Assembly (NCBI GenBank): GCA_029865835.1
Contig: JARXAL010000044.1
Location: forward strand, 1-58,962
Origin: Verrucomicrobiaceae bacterium
Lineage (GTDB): Bacteria > Verrucomicrobiota > Verrucomicrobiia > Verrucomicrobiales > Verrucomicrobiaceae
Length of the DNA: 58,962 nt
Direction: 5' to 3'
Shown here: positions 1 through 9,093 of the stretch, in pieces
How the letters are laid out: each line of letters begins with the position of its first letter
Numbering within the stretch: position 1 is the first letter of the stretch
Notes under the pieces: generated by a model
What the model was told of the DNA's origin: nothing
Databases searched by the model: none
Seen by the model: the letters and a program-made list of their open reading frames with translations, nothing else
Translations under genes and position numbers: made by a program

Positions 1-1
1 G

Positions 2-685
2 GGGATGTGGTCGGGGGTGATCGCTAAGAACAAGCGGTTGCGGCTGACGGACCTGCTAGGCGGGGGCAATGTGGGGATGCTGCTCTACAACGCGGCGGAG
101 CGGCAGGAGCGCTACAACATGCCGGACACGCTGAAGGGGCATCACCTATTTTATTTGCGCGCGCCGTATTGCCTGCACTCGGACATGGGGCGGTTGCTGG
201 CGTCGATCACGGCGGAGACGGCGGGCTGGCATGACACGGTGTGCGGGCACAGCGATGCGCGGTTGGTGGAGGAGAAGTATGGGGTGAAGGATTTTCAGAT
301 GGCGCGCAACGAGTGGCATCGCAACGGGCGGGATGCGTTCCTGATTGAGTTGGCGAAGTGGGGACTGGGCAAAAAGGATCTGGTGCCGAATGTGAATTGG
401 TTCAGCAAGGTGGTGGCGGATGAGGAGGGGCGGCTGAGTTTTGTGCCGGGGCATTCGGCGGCGGGTGGGGTGGTGGAATTGCGTTTGGAAATGGACACGC
501 TGGTGGTGCTGAACACGTGTCAGCATCCGCTGGACGCGAGGGCGGAGTATCGGGCGAATGAGATTTTGTTAGAAGTGTTCGAGGGACCGGCGGCGGAGGC
601 GGACGATGCGTCGCTGACGGTGCGACCGGAGAACCTAAGGGCCTGGGAGAACAATCAAACCTATCATCTTTTGAAGCGGCCATGA
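2..685 (+). CDS. Urea carboxylase-associated protein, DUF1989 family (5' end cut by the window edge)
   Basis: This is one of the two DUF1989 paralogues that accompany urea carboxylase in many bacteria; their role in urea use is not firmly defined. The frame is already open at base 2, and the first visible Met sits inside the family's usual W-S-G/M-V-I segment, so roughly 15-20 N-terminal residues lie upstream of the window. Visible landmarks are the R-L-T-D-L-x-G-G-x-N-V segment, E-R-Y-N-M-P-D-T and S-D-M-G-R. The stop overlaps the start of the next gene (ATGA at 682-685), which indicates translational coupling within the urea operon. Which of the two numbered family members it is cannot be settled by eye. 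Confidence 0.85.
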   Translation, partial: GMWSGVIAKNKRLRLTDLLGGGNVGMLLYNAAERQERYNMPDTLKGHHLFYLRAPYCLHSDMGRLLASITAETAGWHDTVCGHSDARLVEEKYGVKDFQMARNEWHRNGRDAFLIELAKWGLGKKDLVPNVNWFSKVVADEEGRLSFVPGHSAAGGVVELRLEMDTLVVLNTCQHPLDARAEYRANEILLEVFEGPAAEADDASLTVRPENLRAWENNQTYHLLKRP

Positions 686-1320
686 ATCTTGTTGAAAGCG
701 CGTTGGTGGAGTCGGCGGCGGGGTATCGAAAGGTGATCCCGGCGGGCGATTGGTGGGTGCATCAGATCAGGGCGGGGCAGACGCTGCGGATTTTGGATCT
801 GGAGGGCAATCAGGCGGCGGACACTTTGTTTTTCAGTGCGGACGATCCGACGGAGCGCTACTCGGCGGATGGGACGATCCAGGCGCAGCGGGCGCTGTAT
901 TTGACGACGGGCACGAAGCTCATGAGCACGGAGGGGAATGTGATGTTAGAAATCGTGGCGGACACCTGCGGGCGGCATGACACGCTGGGCGGGGCGTGCA
1001 GTCGGGAGAGTAACACGATGCGGTATGCGCATGAGAAGGAGTGCATGCACGCGTGCCGGGACAGTTTCATTCGCGGGGCGCAGGAGTGGCAGGTGGAGCT
1101 GACGAAGCGGGACATCACCTGCAACATCAATTTCTTCATGAACGTGCCGGTGACGCCGGCGGGGCAGTTGAGTTTTGCGGATGGGATCTCGGCACCGGGT
1201 CGCTACGTGGAGATGCGGGCGGCGATGGATGTGGTGTGTCTGATTTCCAACTGCCCGCAACTGAACAATCCGTGCAACGGGTGGAATCCGACGCCGGTGG
1301 AGGTGCTGATTTTTGACTGA
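682..1320 (+). CDS. Urea carboxylase-associated protein, DUF1989 family (second paralogue)
   Basis: 212 residues, full length for the family. It carries the [15 protein letters not shown] segment near residues 35-50 and the Cys/His-rich stretch [14 protein letters not shown] near residues 93-106, which is characteristic of this subgroup of DUF1989. Its start codon overlaps the stop of the preceding paralogue by 4 bases, and the urea carboxylase starts 35 bases downstream, so all are probably one transcript. Family knowledge links it to urea carboxylase; a metal- or ligand-binding role for the Cys/His residues is only inferred. Confidence 0.87.
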   Translation: MNLVESALVESAAGYRKVIPAGDWWVHQIRAGQTLRILDLEGNQAADTLFFSADDPTERYSADGTIQAQRALYLTTGTKLMSTEGNVMLEIVADTCGRHDTLGGACSRESNTMRYAHEKECMHACRDSFIRGAQEWQVELTKRDITCNINFFMNVPVTPAGQLSFADGISAPGRYVEMRAAMDVVCLISNCPQLNNPCNGWNPTPVEVLIFD

Positions 1321-1354
1321 GGAACGGTGTGACGAAGGGAGTGACGATATTTTT

Positions 1355-3304
1355 ATGAAGGCGACGATTTTGATAGCGAACCGGGGAGAGATCGCAGCGC
1401 GGGCCATCCGCACCTGTCGGAAGATGGGGCTGCGCAGTGTGGCGGTGTATTCGGAGGCGGATGTGGACTCGCCGCATGTGGCGCTGGCGGATGAGGCTTT
1501 TTGCCTTGGGCCGGGGCCGGTGGCGGAGAGTTATCTGCGGCAGGAGGAGCTGGTCAGGATCGGGCGGGAGACGGGGGCGGCGGCGGTGTTTCCGGGTTAC
1601 GGATTATTGAGCGAGAACACGGAGTTTGCGGGTCGCTGCGAGGCGGCGTGCATGCGCTGGCTGGGGCCGACGCCGGAGCAGATCTTAGCTTTCGGATTGA
1701 AGCATGAGGCGCGTCGGTTGGCGGGTGAGGCGGGGGTGCCACTGGTGCCGGGGACGGGGTTGTTAGAAAATGTGGAGGCGGCGGTGAGTGCGGCGGAGGT
1801 GTTAGGTTTTCCGGTGATGCTGAAGAGCACGGCGGGCGGCGGAGGAATCGGGATGAAGGTGTGTCGCGATGCGGCAGAGCTGCGGCGGGAGTTTGAGGCG
1901 GTGGTGCGGCTGAGCGAGCGGAGCTTTGGATCGGGGGCGGTGTTTTTGGAGCGGTTCATTGAGCGGGGTCGGCATGTGGAGGTGCAGCTTTTTGGCGATG
2001 GCCAGGGGCGGGTGCTGGCGCTGGGGGAGCGGGATTGCTCGGTGCAGCGGCGGAATCAGAAGGTGGTGGAGGAGACGCCGGCGCCGGGGCTGTCGGATGG
2101 GGTGCGGACGGCTTTGCATGGGGCGGCGCGGCGGTTGGGGGAGAGCATTGGGTATCGCTCAGCGGGCACGGTGGAGTTCATTTACGATGCGGACCGGGAG
2201 GATTTCTTTTTTTTGGAGGTGAACACGCGGCTGCAGGTGGAGCACGGGGTGACGGAACTGGTGACGGGGGTGGATCTGGTGGAATGGATGATTCGGTTGG
2301 CGCTGGATGCGGACTGGGTGATGCCGGAGAGTGCGCCGGTGCCGAAGGGTCATGCGATTCAGGCGCGGGTGTATGCGGAGGATCCGAATCAGAACTTCCG
2401 ACCTTGCGCGGGGCTGCTGACGGAGGTGGTTTTTCCGGAGTGGACGCGCTGCGATGGCTGGGTGCAGACGGGCAGTGAGGTGAGTCCGTTTTATGATCCG
2501 CTGCTGTGCAAGGTGATGGTGCATGCGGAGGATCGGGCGGCGGCGGTGACGCGGCTGGGGCAGGCGCTGGCGGAGTCGGCAGTGAGCGGGATCGAGACGA
2601 ATTTGCGGTATCTGCGGCAGCTGCTGGAGTGGGATTTGTTTGTGGAGGGCGGGGTGGCGATGCGGGACATGGCGAGCTTTGACTATCGGCCACGGACGCT
2701 GGAGGTGCTGTCGGCGGGGACGATGACGACGGTGCAGGATTGGCCGGGGCGGGTGGGGTATTGGGAGGTGGGGGTGCCGCCTTCGGGGCCGTTTGATGCG
2801 CTGGCGTTTCGGCTGGCGAATCGCTGGGTGGGCAATGCGGAGGGGGTGCCGGGGCTGGAGCTGACGATGAGCGGGCCGACGCTGCGGTTCAATGCGGCGA
2901 CGCGGATCGCGGTGACGGGGGCGGCGGTGAAGCTGTGGCGCAATGGCGAGCTGCTGGGCGAGTCGGGCGGGGTGTGGGACGTGGCGGCGGGGGATGTGGT
3001 GAAGGTGGGGCGGATCGAGGGGGCGGGGGTGCGGGCGTATCTGGCGGTGGCGGGTGGCATTGAGTCGCCGCTGTATCTGGGCAGTGCGGCGACCTTTACG
3101 CTGGGGAAGTTTGGCGGGCCGTTCGGGCGCGCGCTGCTGCCGGGGGATGTGTTAGGTTTTGGTCAGTTAGCTGAGTCAGGTACTGAGGTGAAGAGCGCGG
3201 CGGGGTCGATGGCGATTGGCAATGCGTGGCGGATCGGGGTGCTGTATGGGCCGCATGGGGCGGCGGATTTCTTTTTGGAGGAGGACATGGAGATGTTCTT
3301 CTAG
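1355..3304 (+). CDS. uca: Urea carboxylase, N-terminal part, ended by a premature in-frame TAG
   Basis: The complete enzyme carboxylates urea to allophanate using ATP, bicarbonate and biotin. This part contains the biotin carboxylase module, opening with I-L-I-A-N-R-G-E-I-A-A-R-A-I-R. It continues through an ATP-grasp Gly-rich loop (K-S-T-A-G-G-G-G-I-G near residues 156-165 from the chosen start) to the biotin carboxylase C-terminal domain. The first part of the AHS2 (KipA-like) carboxyltransferase domain then starts around residue 450. I chose the ATG at 1355 because it places the family's conserved N-terminus at residue 4; a TTG at 1313 is also in frame. The frame ends at TAG 3302-3304 just after M-F-F, while the same frame continues with the expected W-E-V-H-Y-N-S. 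Without readthrough the product would lack half its carboxyltransferase and its biotin domain. Confidence 0.9.
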   Translation: MKATILIANRGEIAARAIRTCRKMGLRSVAVYSEADVDSPHVALADEAFCLGPGPVAESYLRQEELVRIGRETGAAAVFPGYGLLSENTEFAGRCEAACMRWLGPTPEQILAFGLKHEARRLAGEAGVPLVPGTGLLENVEAAVSAAEVLGFPVMLKSTAGGGGIGMKVCRDAAELRREFEAVVRLSERSFGSGAVFLERFIERGRHVEVQLFGDGQGRVLALGERDCSVQRRNQKVVEETPAPGLSDGVRTALHGAARRLGESIGYRSAGTVEFIYDADREDFFFLEVNTRLQVEHGVTELVTGVDLVEWMIRLALDADWVMPESAPVPKGHAIQARVYAEDPNQNFRPCAGLLTEVVFPEWTRCDGWVQTGSEVSPFYDPLLCKVMVHAEDRAAAVTRLGQALAESAVSGIETNLRYLRQLLEWDLFVEGGVAMRDMASFDYRPRTLEVLSAGTMTTVQDWPGRVGYWEVGVPPSGPFDALAFRLANRWVGNAEGVPGLELTMSGPTLRFNAATRIAVTGAAVKLWRNGELLGESGGVWDVAAGDVVKVGRIEGAGVRAYLAVAGGIESPLYLGSAATFTLGKFGGPFGRALLPGDVLGFGQLAESGTEVKSAAGSMAIGNAWRIGVLYGPHGAADFFLEEDMEMFF

Positions 3305-4930
3305 ACGGCCTGGGAGGTGCACTACAACTCGGCGCGGACGGGGGTGCGGTTGATCGGGCCGAAGCCGAAGTGGGCGCGCAGTGACGGGGGGGAGGCGGGT
3401 TTGCATCCGTCGAACCTGCATGACAATGCGTATGCGATCGGGGCGGTGGATTTCACCGGGGACATGCCGGTCATTCTGGGGCCGGACGGGCCGAGTTTGG
3501 GTGGGTTTGTGTGTCCGGCGGTGGTGGTGAATGCGGAGCTGTGGAAGCTGGGGCAACTGCGGCCGGGAGATCGGGTGCGGTTTGTGCCGGTGGATGAGGC
3601 CTGGGCGGTGGCGCGGGAGGTGGAGGTGACGGCGTTTTTGGAGGGTCGAGTGGCGGCGCTGGCGGAGCCGGTGGCGCGTGAGCGGGGCTCGGTGTTTGTG
3701 GATCAATGGGGTGAGGGCGATGACGCGGTGGTGGTGCGGCGGGCGGGGGATCGGTACTTCTTGATCGAGTTCGGGCCGCATCACTTGGATTTGAAACTGC
3801 GGTTCAAGGCGCACGTGGTGTATGAGTGGATCCAGCAGCAGGGGCTGGCGGGGATTTTGGATCTGACGCCGGGGATTCGGTCGCTGCAGGTGCATTTTGA
3901 CTCGCAGGTGGTGACGCGGGAGGCGCTGTGGGCGGTGATTCGGGAGGGGATTTTGGCGCTGCCGCCGCTGGAGGCGATCGAGGTGCCGGCGCGGGTGGTG
4001 CATTTGCCGATCAGTTGGGATGATCCGAGCACGCAGGAGGCGATCCGGCGCTACATGCAGAGCGTGCGGCCAGATGCGCCGTGGTGCCCGAGCAACTTGG
4101 AGTTCATCCGGCGGATCAACGGGCTGGAGAGCATCGAGAAGGTGCGGCGGATCTTTTTTGAGGCGTCCTATCTGGTGATGGGACTGGGTGATGTGTATCT
4201 GGGGGCGCCGGTGGCGACGCCGGTGGATCCACGGCATCGACTGGTGACGACGAAGTACAATCCGGCGCGGACGTGGACGCCGGAGAACGCGGTGGGGATC
4301 GGCGGGGCGTATCTGTGTGTGTATGGGATGGAGGGGCCGGGTGGGTATCAATTTACCGGTCGGACAATCCAGATGTGGAATCGCTGGCGGCGGACGGCGG
4401 ATTTTGAGAAGCCGTGGCTGCTGCGGTTTTTTGATCAGTTGCGATTTTATCCGGTGAGCGCGGAGGAGCTGGTGCGGCTGCGGGAGGAGGTGCCGCTGGG
4501 GCGGCATCGGCTCAAAATTGAGGAGACGCGGTTCTCGCTGGCGGCGTATGAGGCGTTTCTGGCGGAGCAAGCGGATGAGATTGGGGTGTTTCAGGCGCAG
4601 CAGCGGGCGGCCTTTGAGGCGGAGCGGCGGCGCTGGGAGGAGGCGGGGCTGACGATGGATGCGCCGACGGAGACGGAGGTCACAGAGGCGGCGCTGGAGC
4701 TGCCGGAGGGCTGCGAGACGCTGGACAGTCCGGTGACGGGCAGTGTGTGGAAGGTGCATGCCGAGGTGGCGGGCTGCTTTGAGCCGGGCCAGGCGCTGCT
4801 GGTGCTGGAGGCGATGAAAATGGAGGTGGCGCTGGAGCCGGACGCGGCGGTGACGGTGGTGCAGGTGCTGGTGGCGGAGGGGGCAAGTGTGCGGGCTGGC
4901 CAACCGCTGGTGATTGTGAAAACGAACTGA
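3305..4930 (+). pseudogene. uca: Urea carboxylase, C-terminal part (separated by a TAG)
   Basis: This continues in the same frame as the preceding part without any shift. It holds the end of AHS2 ([16 protein letters not shown]), the AHS1 (KipI-like) domain with H-H-L-D-L near the start and N-P-A-R-T-W-T-P in the middle, and a C-terminal biotinyl domain. The biotinyl domain has E-A-M-K-M-E-V, in which the central Lys carries biotin. The two parts together give about 1,190 residues, the family's usual length. If translated separately, the first available start is GTG at 3317, with a GGGAGG-like sequence directly against it and therefore badly spaced. Both parts appear to retain family constraint, so the stop is either recent, suppressed or a sequencing error. 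Confidence 0.85.
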
Positions 4931-4947
4931 CTCGAAAGGAACGCGTT

Positions 4948-6681
4948 ATGACGGCAAAAACGATTTTGGAATGGCGGGCGGCGCTGGCGGAAGGTCTGAC
5001 ACCGGAGGGGGTGGTGCGGGAGGTGCTGGGGCGAATTGAAGCGTGGGCGGATCCGGCTTTGTTCATTCATCTGCCGGAGGAGTCGTTGCTGATGGCGGAG
5101 GCGGCGCGGGTGGCGGGGCTAGCGCGGGATTTGCCGCTGTGGGGGGTGCCGTTTGTGGTGAAGGACAACATTGATGTGGGTGGGTGGCCGACGACGGCTG
5201 GGTGCCCGGACTTTGCCTACACGGCGGCGGAGGATGCGACGGTGGTGGCGCGGCTGCGGGCGGCGGGGGCGCTGCTCATTGGGAAGACGAATCTGGATCA
5301 GTTCGCGACGGGGCTGGTGGGGACGCGGTCGCCGTATGGGGTGGCGCGGAATGCGTTTGATGCGGACTATTTGCCGGGGGGATCGAGCGCGGGGAGTGCG
5401 TCGGCGGTGGCGGCGGGGATTGCGGCGTTTTCGCTGGGGACGGACACGGCGGGGTCGGGTCGGGTGCCAGCGGCGTTTCAGGAATTGATCGGGTGGAAGC
5501 CGACGCGGGGTCGGCTGAGCACGCGGGGGGTGGTGCCGGCGTGTCGGGCGCTGGATTGTGTGTCGGTGTTCACGCGGACGGCGGCGGATGCGGCGGTGGT
5601 GCTGGGGGTGGCGTCGGGGTATGACGAGGCGGATGCGTTTTCGGTGAAGGTGGTGGATGCGCCGCTGGGGCGGGCGGCGTTCCGGTTTGGGGTGCCGAAG
5701 GTGCTGGATTTTGCCGGGGATGCGGACACGCCCGGGTTGTTTGCGGGGGCGGTGGCACGACTGGAGGCGCTGGGCGGGGTGGCGGTGGAGGTGGATTTGA
5801 CGCCGTTTGTGGAGGCGGCGAAGCTGCTGTACGAGGGGCCGTGGGTGGCGGAGCGCTGGGCGGCGGTGGGGGACTTTGTGGAGGCGAAACCGGAGAGTGT
5901 GCATCCGGTGACGCGGAAGATTTTGGAGGGGTCAAAGGGCTGGGATGCGGCGGCGACATTCCGGGCGCGGTATCGGCTGCGGGAGCTGGCGCGGGAGACG
6001 GAGGTGGTGTGGCGGGAGATGGAACTGCTGCTGCTGCCGACGACGCCGAGGCTTTACACGGTGGCGGAGGTGATGGCGGAGCCTTTTGGGACGAATGCGA
6101 TGCTGGGTAAGTACACGAATTTCATGAATCTGCTGGATCTGTGCGCGGTGGCGGTGCCGGCGGGTCGGGCGCGGGAGGGACGGCTGCCGTGGGGGGTGAC
6201 GTTGGCGGCACCGGCGGGTCGGGATTTGGCGCTGCTGGAGTTGGCGGCGCGGGTGACGGGTGGCGAGGCGGTGGTGGGGCCGCAGGTGGCGCGGATTCCG
6301 GTGGCGGTGTGCGGGACGCACCTGGAGGGGTTGGCGTTGCATCACCAGCTGGCGGAGCGCGGGGCGGTGCTGCGGTGGAAGGGGGAGACGGCGGCTGGGT
6401 ATCGGTTGTATGCGATGCCGGGCGGGGGCGGGCTGCCGCCGAGGCCGGCGCTGGTGCGGGATGAGGCGGGTGGGGACGCGGCGATCGCGGTGGAGGTGTG
6501 GGAGCTGGAGGCGGCGGCGTTTGGGACGTTTGTGGCGGGGATTCCGGCGCCGTTGGGGATTGGGAAGGTGGAGTTGGCGACGGGGGAGCAGGTGCCGGGA
6601 TTCATTGCCGAGCCGCGCGCGGTGACGGGGGCGGAGGAGATCACGAGCTACGGTGGGTGGCGGGCGTGGATGGGGCGGTGA
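4948..6681 (+). CDS. atzF: Allophanate hydrolase (amidase signature family)
   Basis: Hydrolyses allophanate to ammonia and CO2, the second step after urea carboxylase. The amidase-signature triad is visible: Lys72 in F-V-V-K-D-N-I-D, Ser146 in P-G-G-S-S-A-G-S and Ser170 in G-T-D-T-A-G-S-G-R. The spacings of 74 and 24 residues match those known for AtzF. The amidase domain ends near residue 450 and is followed by the C-terminal domain typical of the family; 577 residues is normal length. An AAAGGA ribosome-binding sequence lies 7-8 bases before the ATG, and the gene starts 17 bases after the carboxylase stop. Silent sites are extremely G-rich: 44 of the first 60 codons end in G and one in C. 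Confidence 0.95.
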   Translation: MTAKTILEWRAALAEGLTPEGVVREVLGRIEAWADPALFIHLPEESLLMAEAARVAGLARDLPLWGVPFVVKDNIDVGGWPTTAGCPDFAYTAAEDATVVARLRAAGALLIGKTNLDQFATGLVGTRSPYGVARNAFDADYLPGGSSAGSASAVAAGIAAFSLGTDTAGSGRVPAAFQELIGWKPTRGRLSTRGVVPACRALDCVSVFTRTAADAAVVLGVASGYDEADAFSVKVVDAPLGRAAFRFGVPKVLDFAGDADTPGLFAGAVARLEALGGVAVEVDLTPFVEAAKLLYEGPWVAERWAAVGDFVEAKPESVHPVTRKILEGSKGWDAAATFRARYRLRELARETEVVWREMELLLLPTTPRLYTVAEVMAEPFGTNAMLGKYTNFMNLLDLCAVAVPAGRAREGRLPWGVTLAAPAGRDLALLELAARVTGGEAVVGPQVARIPVAVCGTHLEGLALHHQLAERGAVLRWKGETAAGYRLYAMPGGGGLPPRPALVRDEAGGDAAIAVEVWELEAAAFGTFVAGIPAPLGIGKVELATGEQVPGFIAEPRAVTGAEEITSYGGWRAWMGR

Positions 6682-6688
6682 GGGAGGG

Positions 6689-7264
6689 TCAGGATTTGTC
6701 GCCTTCGGCGAGGACGGAGCGGGCGGTGCGAGGTGAGAGGAGGGCGTGGGCGGGAACGTCGATGGGGTTTTGGGAGCCAAGGAAGTCGAGGAGGATGCGG
6801 ACGCGGTCCTCGCCCCTGCGGAGGCTGTGGACGATGCCTGCGAGACCGCGCATGGGGCCATCGGTGATTTCGACGGCGTCACCGGGTTGCAGGGGAGAGG
6901 CGATTTCTTTGATGATCTGGCCGTCCATTTCGGTGCGGATGGCTTCGATGATTTCATCGGGGACTTGGCAGAGGTTGCCGCCGAATTCAATGACGTTGAG
7001 GACGCTTTGGGCGTGGCGAACGGCGCGGAGGGAGATGGCGGGGTCGAAGCGGGCGAAGAAGTAGCTGGGGAACAGGGCTTCAATGAACCAGACTTTGCCG
7101 CGGGTGGTGGCGCGCTGGAATTTGATGCGCGGGCAGTAGGACGGGATGCTGAACATGCTTTCGAGCATGGCAGCGGCGATGTGTTCGGCCTTGGTGCGGG
7201 TATGCACAACGTACCAAGCGAGATCGCTGGAAGGGGTGGCGGAGTCTGGGGCGGGATCGAGCAA
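6689..7264 (-). CDS. NusG-family transcription antitermination paralogue
   Basis: 191 residues. The N-terminal NGN domain begins with W-Y-V-V-H-T-R-T-K-A-E near residue 17 and includes E-A-L-F-P-S-Y-F-F-A-R. A KOW-type segment, L-Q-P-G-D-A-V-E-I-T-D-G-P-M-R-G-L-A-G, follows near residues 125-145. The divergent sequence and the isolated position, away from secE and ribosomal protein genes, suggest a specialised RfaH/UpxY-like paralogue rather than housekeeping NusG. Such factors usually act on long surface-polysaccharide or secretion operons; no such target is visible next to it. It is convergent with the urea operon, only 7 bases separating the two stop codons. Confidence 0.85.
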   Translation of the reverse strand: MLDPAPDSATPSSDLAWYVVHTRTKAEHIAAAMLESMFSIPSYCPRIKFQRATTRGKVWFIEALFPSYFFARFDPAISLRAVRHAQSVLNVIEFGGNLCQVPDEIIEAIRTEMDGQIIKEIASPLQPGDAVEITDGPMRGLAGIVHSLRRGEDRVRILLDFLGSQNPIDVPAHALLSPRTARSVLAEGDKS

Positions 7265-7336
7265 GAGGATAGGTGGTGTGTGGTGGGGAGAGGTTCAAGG
7301 GCAAACGCACAGAAGTGCGCGGGGGAGAAACGAAAA

Positions 7337-7364
7337 AGCCCGTCTCCTGGGAGGGAGACGGGCT
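7337..7364 (-). terminator. Rho-independent terminator of the lipoprotein gene
   Basis: An 11-bp perfect stem (7337-7347 pairing with 7354-7364) with a 6-base loop is followed, on the - strand, by a T run (7333-7337). It lies 22 bases beyond the stop codon of the proline-rich lipoprotein gene and upstream of the NusG paralogue, so the two - strand genes are probably separate transcripts. Confidence 0.88.
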
Positions 7365-7386
7365 CATCAAAATGGCTGTGGGAGGC

Positions 7387-8367
7387 TTATTTTTTGGCCT
7401 GCTGTTGAGGTGGGACGCGGAAGAGTTTGCCGGTGTAGGGGCACTTCACTTCGGTTCCGACGGAGAGTCCGGTGACGTCGACGAGTTGATGCTTCTCAGC
7501 GTAGGGGCTGTTGACGAAGCCTGGGCGGCCGGTGATTGGGGCTCCGAAGGGGAGTTTGGCGGGGGCAGCTGCGGCGACGGGAGGGGGTGTGGTTTGGGTT
7601 TTGACGGGTGCAGGAGCTGGAGTGGTTTTAGGCTCTGGCTTGGAGGCGGGAGGGGTGGTGGCAGCTACTTTTGGGGTCTCGACGGGTTTTGGTTTGGTTA
7701 CTGGAGCGGGAGTCGGGGCGACCTTTGGCTCGGGTTTGGGGGCGGTGGCGACCTTAGGAGCGGTCGGTGCGGGAGCGGGAGCAGGAGTGGGGACCACTTT
7801 TGGAGCGACCGGCATGGGCTCGAAGCGGGCGTAGGCAGGGGCTGGAGCGGGTTTTGGCTGGACGATCGGAGCGGCTTTTTCTTTTGGCTGCAGTTTGGGC
7901 TGAGTTTGGGCCATCATCTGAGGGCTGGTCAGGATTGGCGCTTGGATCGCCGGGGTGGGCACGGTGAACTGGCGTTGGGTGTAGGGGCAGACGACTTTGG
8001 CGCCGGGGGCCATGCCGCGAACGTCAACGAGGCGTGGGGGGTTGGTGAAGGGGGTGCGAACGTAGCCCTTGAGGCCGGTCACGGCATAGGCGGGTGGCGC
8101 GGAGGTTTTCTGAACCGGAGCGGTGCTGGTGCTGGAGAGATTGGGTTGGGCTGGGGTCTGGACCCGGTAGGAGTTGTTGTTGGAGGCCAGCATGGCGTCG
8201 GATTGAGCCTTAGGGGCGGACATGCCGTTTTGCATGAAGGGGATCAAGCCGTCGCGTTGAATTTGGCGCCAAGCGTAGCCTGGGGGGAGGCTGCAGGAGG
8301 AGAGAGAAACGGCGGTGAGCAGACCGACGACGAGTAGGCTTTTGGAGGAGGAGCGCTGGGTATGCAT
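7387..8367 (-). CDS. Proline/alanine/lysine-rich lipoprotein with a duplicated C-P-Y-T module
   Basis: 326 residues. It has a lipoprotein signal peptide with lipobox L-S-S-C (Cys25). Two copies of a roughly 40-residue module lie at about 98-137 and 279-321. Both share the pattern V-x(2)-P/S-x-x-x(5)-L-V-D-V-x-G-x(2)-x-G-x-x-V-x-C-P-Y-T-x(3)-F-x-V-P. Between them is a long low-complexity linker of P, A, K, T and V, of the kind that spans periplasm or cell wall. I do not recognise the module; the C-P-Y-T segment looks like a small structural fold rather than an enzyme. The gene is followed by a strong terminator and is divergent from rlmH, with 171 bases between the starts. Confidence 0.8.
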   Translation of the reverse strand: MHTQRSSSKSLLVVGLLTAVSLSSCSLPPGYAWRQIQRDGLIPFMQNGMSAPKAQSDAMLASNNNSYRVQTPAQPNLSSTSTAPVQKTSAPPAYAVTGLKGYVRTPFTNPPRLVDVRGMAPGAKVVCPYTQRQFTVPTPAIQAPILTSPQMMAQTQPKLQPKEKAAPIVQPKPAPAPAYARFEPMPVAPKVVPTPAPAPAPTAPKVATAPKPEPKVAPTPAPVTKPKPVETPKVAATTPPASKPEPKTTPAPAPVKTQTTPPPVAAAAPAKLPFGAPITGRPGFVNSPYAEKHQLVDVTGLSVGTEVKCPYTGKLFRVPPQQQAKK

Positions 8368-8538
8368 GGGGATGTTCAGGCGTTAGAGTTGCAAACGAGA
8401 GAATCGTTATCGCGAATTTTTGTAACTTTGGCAACCATTGGAGTTGAGTCTTGAGGTAAAATCTCAATCTCTTAAAAATAGTGAGAAATACCAGAAATAA
8501 AGATTTGGCAGGGAGCGAAAAAGAGGTCACTGGAGGGC

Positions 8539-8982
8539 ATGCATTGGCGAGTCATCACGGTTGGAAAGCCTTCATTGCCATGGGCGAAGCAGGGGGCAGA
8601 GGATTACTTAAAGCGGCTGCAACGTACGGGTCGGATCGAGTGGGTGGTGATCAAGGAGGGTGCTCCTGAGGTGGTGGCGGCGAAGATGATGGCGGCTGCG
8701 GAAGGCTGCTTAAAGGTGGTGTTGGACGAGAAGGGGGAGGCCTGGAGAAGTCTTGACCTGGCCAAATGGATGGATCAAAGGCAGCAAGAGGGAGTCAAGC
8801 GGGTAGCGCTTTTGATTGGAGGTGCAGACGGGCACACGGTGGGGCTTCGTGAATCTGCGGATGTGTGTTGGTCGCTTTCGAAGCTGACGCTACAGCATGA
8901 GATGGCGTTGATTGTGGTGTTGGAGCAGCTGTATCGAGCGGGCAGTATTCTGCGGGGAGAGCCTTACCATCGGGAGGGATGA
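8539..8982 (+). CDS. rlmH: 23S rRNA (pseudouridine1915-N3)-methyltransferase RlmH
   Basis: Small SPOUT-class methyltransferase that modifies helix 69 of 23S rRNA using S-adenosylmethionine. At 147 residues it is near the usual length of about 155. The knotted SAM-binding region is clear: A-L-L-I-G-G-A-D-G-H, then the S-x-S-K-L-T-L-Q-H-E-M segment and the C-terminal E-Q-L-Y-R-A-G-S-I-L-x-G-x-P-Y-H. A GGAGGG lies only one base before the ATG, which is too close for a standard site; an AAGAGG at 8521-8526 is further away. The start is still favoured because R-V-I-T-V-G-K is the family N-terminus. Confidence 0.95.
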   Translation: MHWRVITVGKPSLPWAKQGAEDYLKRLQRTGRIEWVVIKEGAPEVVAAKMMAAAEGCLKVVLDEKGEAWRSLDLAKWMDQRQQEGVKRVALLIGGADGHTVGLRESADVCWSLSKLTLQHEMALIVVLEQLYRAGSILRGEPYHREG

Positions 8983-9093
8983 ATGGGCGAAGGATGATTT
9001 ATCTGAAATGAGTCGCAAACTTTATAGCTTTCGCCTTGTTGAGTTGGGAGGGTGAGGTTATGTTTTGGCTATCTTAAGCGAAGTTTTTTTTAC

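Noticed and set aside
3302-3304. TAG as a pyrrolysine or reassigned codon
   Set aside because: TAG also terminates ordinary genes here (for example at 12084 and at 50322 on the - strand), and urea carboxylases are not known to use pyrrolysine. Simple nonsense mutation, suppression or error is kept instead.
3176-4903. 575-codon open frame on the - strand
   Set aside because: It is antisense to the urea carboxylase C-terminal part; its translation is Arg/His/Pro-rich without any motif.
7273-8337. 354-codon Gly/Trp-rich open frame on the + strand
   Set aside because: It is antisense to the lipoprotein with lipobox and terminator; its composition reflects the reversed Pro/Ala/Lys-rich linker.
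8451-8478. Possible promoter TTGAGG - 16 bases - TAAAAA upstream of rlmH
   Set aside because: Position and spacing are acceptable, but both boxes deviate from consensus and several similar matches occur in this AT-rich gap, so it is not called.
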